Assembly: GCA_002345565.1 (NCBI GenBank)
Contig: DDVS01000004.1
Span: forward strand, 186,001 to 250,000
Source: Flavobacteriales bacterium UBA2306
Lineage (GTDB): Bacteria > Bacteroidota > Bacteroidia > Flavobacteriales > Weeksellaceae
DNA: 64,000 nt
Direction: 5' to 3'
Shown: positions 59,460 through 64,000 of the stretch, piece after piece
Numbering within the stretch: position 1 is the stretch's first letter
How the letters are laid out: every line of letters starts with the position of its first letter
The notes under the pieces: generated by a model
The model's database searches: none
What the model was told of the DNA's origin: nothing
What the model saw: the letters and a program-made list of their open reading frames with translations, nothing else
Program-made: the position numbers and the translations under genes

Positions 59460-60203
59460 TTAAGTCAACATTCCTCCGTCAACATTCAGAACCTGACCTG
59501 TTACATAAGAAGATAATTCACTTGCGAAGAAAACGCACGCATTGGCAACATCTGCAGGTTGTCCTCCTCTCTTCATTGGGATTCCATCTCTCCAACCTTG
59601 AACTGTTTTTTCATCAAGAGCCGCCGTCATTTCAGTTTCGATGAAACCTGGAGCGATAGCATTGCAACGGATATTTCTGGAACCTAATTCCAAAGCGATT
59701 GATTTAGTAAATCCAATTGCTCCGGCTTTTGAAGCGGCGTAATTGGCTTGTCCAGCATTTCCTTTCACACCAACAACCGAAGTCATATTGATGATAGAAC
59801 CGGATTTAGCTTTCATCATTGGTTTGATAACAGCTTTCGTCAAGTTGAAAACCGAATCCAAATTAACTTTGATAATCGTATCCCAATCTTCTTTTGACAT
59901 TCTCAACATCAAGTTATCTCTGGTGATCCCTGCATTATTTACCAAAATATTAATCGTTCCGAATTCTGCCAGCACATCCTCAACCAATTTCTGAGCCGCG
60001 TCATAATCCGAAGCATCTGACTGATATCCTTTGATTTCTGTTATTTTGCTTAGTTCTGATTCCAATTCTTTAGCTTTTTCAACAGAACCCGCATAAGTGA
60101 ATGCGATTTTTGCACCTTCTTTGGCAAAAACTTCCGCAATTCCTCTTCCGATTCCACGCGTTGCACCAGTGATGATTGCAACTTTACCTTGTAGTAATCC
60201 CAT
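59460..60203 (-). CDS. fabG: 3-oxoacyl-[acyl-carrier-protein] reductase
   Basis: 247 residues, short-chain dehydrogenase. The NADP site is AIITGATRGIGRGIAEVF, the structural motif is NNAGITRDNLMLRM, and the catalytic Ser, Tyr and Lys are in MTSVVGVKGNAGQANYAASKAGAIGFT; GFIETEMT follows. It reduces beta-ketoacyl-ACP in fatty-acid elongation. It is alone among fab genes here. Upstream is the gene of the ACP-like membrane protein, on the same strand. Confidence 0.92.
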   Translation of the reverse strand: MGLLQGKVAIITGATRGIGRGIAEVFAKEGAKIAFTYAGSVEKAKELESELSKITEIKGYQSDASDYDAAQKLVEDVLAEFGTINILVNNAGITRDNLMLRMSKEDWDTIIKVNLDSVFNLTKAVIKPMMKAKSGSIINMTSVVGVKGNAGQANYAASKAGAIGFTKSIALELGSRNIRCNAIAPGFIETEMTAALDEKTVQGWRDGIPMKRGGQPADVANACVFFASELSSYVTGQVLNVDGGMLT

Positions 60204-60249
60204 ATATTTTTATAATGTTTTCTAATTTTATTATGGCAAAAATAATACT

Positions 60250-60915
60250 TTAAATGAATTTTGCAGATTTTAGTTCTTCTTTATCCATATCCATTCTATC
60301 GGAAAACCATTCTAAAACTACTTTTTTAAACTCAATTTTATTAATTGTATTTGAAGTTCTTCTGACTCTAAAATAATTTTCCATAACAATTTTATTAACG
60401 AGTTCTTCAACAGTTGATACTTTAAATTCCTTTCCTTTTTTAAAGATGAAACCAAAAAAATAGTAGTTAAAAATCGCTAAAATTAAGGCATAAAAGAAGT
60501 GGAAAAAAAACAATAAAATTACTCCTATCCACAAAAAAATTGCCGAATAAAAAATCCAATTTTTTGGCTGGAGAACATTAAGTTCGAATCCTAATTCTGT
60601 TTCAATTTCTTTTACTTTCTGAATTCTGTCTTTTCTTGGAATTAATTCTGCCAATTCCAAATCCGGTTTGATATTTTGATTTCCAGTATTCAATTTATTC
60701 AGAACATTTCTCAATTTGTAAAAAGCTTGTTGACTAGTACAATCACTAGAACTTTCATAATCAAATTTATTTGAAATGGCTTCTGTTAATTGTTCAACAC
60801 ATTTAATAGAATTCAATTCATCTTGATTAAAATGAATTCCATATTGCTTCTCAAAATCTGACAAAGCAAATTCTAAATCTTCAATTTCGTATTGACCTAG
60901 TTTGTAATTTTTCAT
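60250..60915 (-). CDS. Membrane protein with ACP-like N-terminal region
   Basis: 221 residues. Residues about 8-50 (EDLEFALSDFEKQYGIHFNQDELNSIKCVEQLTEAI) follow the spacing of acyl-carrier proteins, in which LEEKFGI-x-I-x-x-x-x-A-E-x-I-x-T-x-G-D-L pairs are usual, but no DSL serine for phosphopantetheine is present. Two adjacent membrane helices (residues about 125-160) follow, then a C-terminal KVSTVEELVNKIVMEN with the same flavour. I do not know a family. Its ATG overlaps the rsmI stop by one base (TAATG). A link with fabG next door is suggestive only. Confidence 0.6.
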   Translation of the reverse strand: MKNYKLGQYEIEDLEFALSDFEKQYGIHFNQDELNSIKCVEQLTEAISNKFDYESSSDCTSQQAFYKLRNVLNKLNTGNQNIKPDLELAELIPRKDRIQKVKEIETELGFELNVLQPKNWIFYSAIFLWIGVILLFFFHFFYALILAIFNYYFFGFIFKKGKEFKVSTVEELVNKIVMENYFRVRRTSNTINKIEFKKVVLEWFSDRMDMDKEELKSAKFI

Positions 60916-61586
60916 TATGAATTATTCACAATCAGAACAATTTCACCTTTTAAAGTTTTACTTTTCGAGAAGTCAATTAACTCATTGATTGTTCCTCTTT
61001 TAGTTTCCTCGAACTTTTTGGAAATTTCCCGACTCAAACTCGCTCTAGTTTCTTCTCCAAAAAATTCTTTGATTTGTTCAAGCGTTGTATTGATTTTATG
61101 CGGACTTTCATAAAGAACAATTGTCTTTTTTTCTTCGGCCAATTGTTTCAATTTAGTTTGTCTTCCTTTTTTTTGAGGAAGAAATCCGGCAAAAAGAAAC
61201 TCATTATTTGGTAATCCGGAAACCACAAGCGCAGGAATCAAAGCTGTTGCTCCGGGAAGACAAATCATTTCCAAATTTTCATCCGCACAAGCCTTTGACA
61301 AAAGATAACCCGGGTCGGAAATTCCAGGAGTTCCTGCATCGGTAATTATGGCAATATTTTGACCATTTTTGAGGTCATCAATCACTTTTTGCGTAGCTTG
61401 ATGTTCGTTATGTAAGTGATAGGATTTCAGAGGTTTGGATATTTCATAATGTTTGAGGAGAACACCGGAAGTTCTTGTATCTTCACACAAAATATAATCC
61501 ACTTCTTTCAGAACTTTCACAGCTCGGAAGGTCATATCTTCCAGATTTCCAACTGGTGTTGGAACAAAATAAAGAATACCGCTCAT
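60915..61586 (-). CDS. rsmI: 16S rRNA (cytidine(1402)-2'-O)-methyltransferase
   Basis: 223 residues of the tetrapyrrole-methylase-like fold. YFVPTPVGNLEDMTFRAVKVLKEVDYILCEDTRTSGVLLKHY, then ITDAGTPGISDPGYLL and CLPGATALIPALVVSGLP are characteristic of RsmI, which 2'-O-methylates C1402 in the ribosomal decoding centre. The C-terminal DNA-binding-like tail found in some forms is short. It begins one base from the end of the Glu-rich gene upstream (61587) and overlaps the next gene by one base. Confidence 0.93.
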   Translation of the reverse strand: MSGILYFVPTPVGNLEDMTFRAVKVLKEVDYILCEDTRTSGVLLKHYEISKPLKSYHLHNEHQATQKVIDDLKNGQNIAIITDAGTPGISDPGYLLSKACADENLEMICLPGATALIPALVVSGLPNNEFLFAGFLPQKKGRQTKLKQLAEEKKTIVLYESPHKINTTLEQIKEFFGEETRASLSREISKKFEETKRGTINELIDFSKSKTLKGEIVLIVNNS

Positions 61587-62765
61587 CTACAAAAACCTAT
61601 TTTCTACCAAAGTCCACAATCTCTGCGCATAAGAATCCACCTTTTTCCAATCTCTTTCGTAATAGATATCACTCAAAAATTCCTGAGCTTTTTCAACAGA
61701 AGTAAAAGAGTTTAGAACCGCAACTACTTGATTCAATTCACTTTGACTTCCTCCGAAAAGATATTGAGAAAAAGCAATTCTGTCATTCAAATCAAGCTTG
61801 AATTCTGGTTTTGGTTTCGGTGCTTCCATATAATCTGTCGGCACATTATTTTTCAGAAGACTTCCCGAAGTTTGAACCGGAGCCGGTTTTTCTTCCTCCT
61901 CCAAATGGTCATCATCGAACAAAGATTTTGCAATTTTCAAACCTTTGATATGGGCCAACTTGAATTTCTTATCGTGAGATTCTGCTTGAGTTTGAGATTC
62001 ATAAACTTTCTGAGTTTTTTCTATAGGCTGCGTATTTTCTTTTGAAAACTCAACGATTTTTCTTCTGTTTTCTTCAAGTTCTTTCAGTTTAGCTTCTTTT
62101 TCAGCCAATCTTGCTTCGTAATAATTATTAGAAACTTCAGCAATTGGTTCTTCTTTTGTCATTGCAAAAGAAAACTGACTGTCTTGCATCGGTTCCAATT
62201 TCTCCGTTGGTTCTTCTAAAAGAATTTCTTCAGGAGTTTCTGTTTCAATTGTTTCTTCGGATTCATTGATGATGTCTTCTGTCACATTAAGCGGAGTCGA
62301 AATTTCAGAAATTACTTCATCTATTTGTTTTTCATTTTGAACTTCAATGATTTCATTTACAGCTTCATTTTCCAAAAGTTGTTCTTCAACCAAATCTTCC
62401 TGAGCATCAATTTCCTCAAAAGAATGAACTTCTTCCACTTCCAGCACGTCATCAAAAATATCGTGAACCTCGGTTTCTTCAACTACAATTTCCGCCACTT
62501 TATTTTCTTCTTCAAAATCTTCTACAGAAATTAAATTTAAATCAGAGTTTGTTAATTGATTTTCAATAATTTGCAAAGGTTCAATTTCGGTTGAAGAAAA
62601 CTCAAAATTCTGAGAAACTTTAAGAAAAGAAAATTTTTGATACAACTGATTGATTTCATTTTCCTTCGTCAAAATATCTTCGTAAGTATCAGATTTTGAT
62701 AATTCTGACAAAAGATTCTTCATCTCTTCGAAAACTTTATCGTATGATTCCCGCCGATTTTGCAT
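61587..62765 (-). CDS. Glu-rich protein of unknown function
   Basis: 392 residues. The N-terminal 60 residues are helical (YDKVFEEMKNLLSELSKSDTYEDILTKENEINQLYQKF). Residues about 80-210 are a low-complexity acidic stretch rich in Glu, Val, Ile and Thr (ETEVHDIFDDVLEVEEVHSFEEID). A coiled-coil segment EARLAEKEAKLKELEENRRKIVEFS follows, and the C-terminal 90 residues are a conserved-looking domain: FKLDLNDRIAFSQYLFGGSQSELNQVVAVLNSF ... SDIYYERDWKKVDSYAQRLWTLVENRF. I recognise this only as a Flavobacteriia-specific protein. It is directly upstream of rsmI, one base apart, and divergent from tdk. Confidence 0.6.
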   Translation of the reverse strand: MQNRRESYDKVFEEMKNLLSELSKSDTYEDILTKENEINQLYQKFSFLKVSQNFEFSSTEIEPLQIIENQLTNSDLNLISVEDFEEENKVAEIVVEETEVHDIFDDVLEVEEVHSFEEIDAQEDLVEEQLLENEAVNEIIEVQNEKQIDEVISEISTPLNVTEDIINESEETIETETPEEILLEEPTEKLEPMQDSQFSFAMTKEEPIAEVSNNYYEARLAEKEAKLKELEENRRKIVEFSKENTQPIEKTQKVYESQTQAESHDKKFKLAHIKGLKIAKSLFDDDHLEEEEKPAPVQTSGSLLKNNVPTDYMEAPKPKPEFKLDLNDRIAFSQYLFGGSQSELNQVVAVLNSFTSVEKAQEFLSDIYYERDWKKVDSYAQRLWTLVENRFL

Positions 62766-62889
62766 AATATATCTTATTAATTTTTACTTAAATTTGATGC
62801 TTATAAATTTAAGAACAATTTTGTTCCTAAATGAGCCTTAATCAAGTTTTTCTTTTATAATTTTAAAACAATTTTTTGCTAAATTAATA

Positions 62890-63486
62890 ATGTTTTTAGA
62901 AAATACAATTAATCATTCCAAACAAAGTGGTTGGATGGAAGTTATCTGCGGTTCTATGTTCTCTGGAAAGACGGAAGAACTCATCAGAAGACTCCGTCGT
63001 GCGGAAATGGCTGGCCAGAATGTCGAGATTTTCAAACCGAAAATCGATACAAGATATTCTGAGGAAGACGTCGTTTCCCATAACCAGACCAAAATCCGAA
63101 GTACAGCTGTGGAAAGTCCTTCCGAGATTCTATTGTTGGGCTCTAATTGTGATGTAGTTGCGATAGATGAAGCGCAGTTTTTTGATGAAAGCATTGTTGA
63201 CGTAGCCAATCAATTAGCAAATAACGGAATCCGGGTTGTGATTGCCGGTCTGGATATGGATTTTCTCGGTCGTCCGTTTGGGCCAATGCCGAATCTGATG
63301 GCAACAGCCGAGTATGTGACCAAAGTTCACGCGATTTGTAGAAGAACAGGAAATCTTGCTAATTACTCGATGAGAACTTCAGCAGGAAAGGAATTGGTGG
63401 AACTTGGAGAAACCGAAGCTTATGATGCTGTGAGCAGAAGAGTTTTTGTGGATGAAGTTCTTAATAAAGATAATGAGATTAATTAG
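62890..63486 (+). CDS. tdk: Thymidine kinase, zinc-less form
   Basis: 198 residues, type II thymidine kinase. The P-loop is GSMFSGKTEELI (Lys27, Thr28), the catalytic Glu94 is in AIDEAQFFDE, and the lasso loop with thymidine-binding sequences is at RPFGPMPNLMATAEYVTKVHAICRRTGNLANYSMRT. The zinc-binding CxxC ... CxxH of the family is reduced to one cysteine, Cys150 (CRRT), with SRRVF in place of the second pair. It phosphorylates salvaged thymidine. Murf follows at 18 bases, perhaps cotranscribed. Confidence 0.92.
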   Translation: MFLENTINHSKQSGWMEVICGSMFSGKTEELIRRLRRAEMAGQNVEIFKPKIDTRYSEEDVVSHNQTKIRSTAVESPSEILLLGSNCDVVAIDEAQFFDESIVDVANQLANNGIRVVIAGLDMDFLGRPFGPMPNLMATAEYVTKVHAICRRTGNLANYSMRTSAGKELVELGETEAYDAVSRRVFVDEVLNKDNEIN

Positions 63487-63504
63487 TTTATTTTTTGATA
63501 TTCA

Positions 63505-64000
63505 ATGAATTATACGGCGAAGGAAATTGCAGAAATTACCAATTCTGAAGTGATTGGAAATCAAGATATCAAAATCAAAAATATTGCTTTTGATAGTCGA
63601 ACGATTTATTCTACAAAAAATACTGCGTTTCTTGCGATAAGCACCAAAAAAAATTCCGGCCAAAAGTATATCGATACAGTTATTGAAAAAGGAATCGATA
63701 CCATTATTACTGAAAATAAAATTGATAATCTTTCTATCAATCAAATCATTACTGAAAATTCCGTTGAATTTTTACAAACACTTGCCAAATATCATTTTGA
63801 ACATTCCAACATCAATTCGATTGGAATAACCGGAAGTAATGGGAAAACGATTCTGAAAGAATGGCTTTACCAATGTCTTTCTAATGAGTTTGTTACGGTT
63901 AAAAGTCCAAAAAGTTTTAATTCTCAAATCGGTTTGCCTTTATCACTATTGCAAATAGATAAAAAGCACGAATTGGGAATCTTTGAAGTTGGAATTTCGA
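63505..64000 (+). CDS. murF: UDP-N-acetylmuramoyl-tripeptide--D-Ala-D-Ala ligase (start of a murF, possibly murF-alr fusion), cut by window edge
   Basis: 165 codons are seen from the ATG at 63505. MNYTAKEIAEITNSEVIG, then IAFDSRTIYSTKNTAFLAIS and the Mur-ligase P-loop IGITGSNGKTILKEWL; KSPKSFNSQIGLPLSLLQI is the typical second segment of MurF. In Bacteroidota this gene is often fused to alanine racemase, but the end is outside the window. MurF adds D-Ala-D-Ala to UDP-MurNAc-tripeptide. It follows tdk by 18 bases on the same strand. Confidence 0.85.
   Translation, partial: MNYTAKEIAEITNSEVIGNQDIKIKNIAFDSRTIYSTKNTAFLAISTKKNSGQKYIDTVIEKGIDTIITENKIDNLSINQIITENSVEFLQTLAKYHFEHSNINSIGITGSNGKTILKEWLYQCLSNEFVTVKSPKSFNSQIGLPLSLLQIDKKHELGIFEVGIS

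Overview
The window is about 64 kb of AT-rich chromosome from a member of the Bacteroidota, most likely class Flavobacteriia and the Chryseobacterium/Epilithonimonas group (Weeksellaceae). This rests on four things: many promoters of the Bacteroidota type (TTTG about 19-21 bases before TAnnTTTG); typical lineage families (DUF4296 and DUF4271 proteins, a YkuD_2 murein transpeptidase, an M48 lipoprotein, a beginning murF of the murF-alr type); zinc-less forms of Tgt and thymidine kinase; and many small lipoproteins with an SC or AC lipobox. The species call is inference.

Layout. 1-6.3 kb: end of a DUF502 gene, miaE, a small membrane protein, an acyltransferase, then mutL-rhomboid-membrane EEP hydrolase-lipoprotein as one run. 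6.3-12 kb: sodA, sufS, lon behind a sigma-54-like site, and an alpha/beta-hydrolase pseudogene. 12-20 kb: phospholipid genes (psd, cdsA) with a LUD-domain gene, ftsH-rsfS, birA, tgt with an LptF/G-type permease. 20-32 kb: DUF4296 lipoprotein, glycosyltransferase 2, DUF4271 protein, hemD, oligopeptidase B, a two-component system, L,D-transpeptidase-like protein, nitrilase, and an MBL-rhodanese protein with thioredoxin. 32-41 kb: mutS, lipoproteins, a flavoprotein, thioesterase, thiL, M48 protease, AraC regulator.

41-49 kb is one leftward run: pgi, FkbM methyltransferase, folD, queE, a WcaJ-like sugar transferase, mlaE, mlaF and a beta-barrel protein. 48.8-55 kb holds cydAB, an outer-membrane protein, a dense nest of inverted repeats, pirin, rseP and tRNA-Asn(GTT). 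55-64 kb holds a cupin, a glycosyltransferase, guaC, a nucleosidase, fabG, an ACP-like membrane protein, rsmI, a Glu-rich protein, tdk and the start of murF.

How the genes fit together: mutS and mutL are separate mismatch-repair loci; queE and tgt serve queuosine; psd and cdsA make phosphatidylethanolamine; lon, ftsH, rseP, rhomboid and M48 form a rich set of envelope and cytosolic proteases; mlaEF, the LptF/G permease and the sugar transferase belong to envelope lipid and glycan traffic.

No phage, transposase, CRISPR array, rRNA or classical defence island is visible. The accessory content is carried by short non-coding repeats: three copies of a roughly 110-140 bp element with AACCACA(T/A)AG-type inverted ends, two copies of a GCAGCCCGACTTGA...AAGCTGCC element, and one 70 bp TTGTCATT/AATGACAA element. 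The most distinctive protein-level points are a MutL without an intact endonuclease motif, Tgt and Tdk without their zinc cysteines, and a hydrolase pseudogene that has lost exactly its nucleophile elbow. I found no convincing wholly new system; the best leads are listed in the findings.
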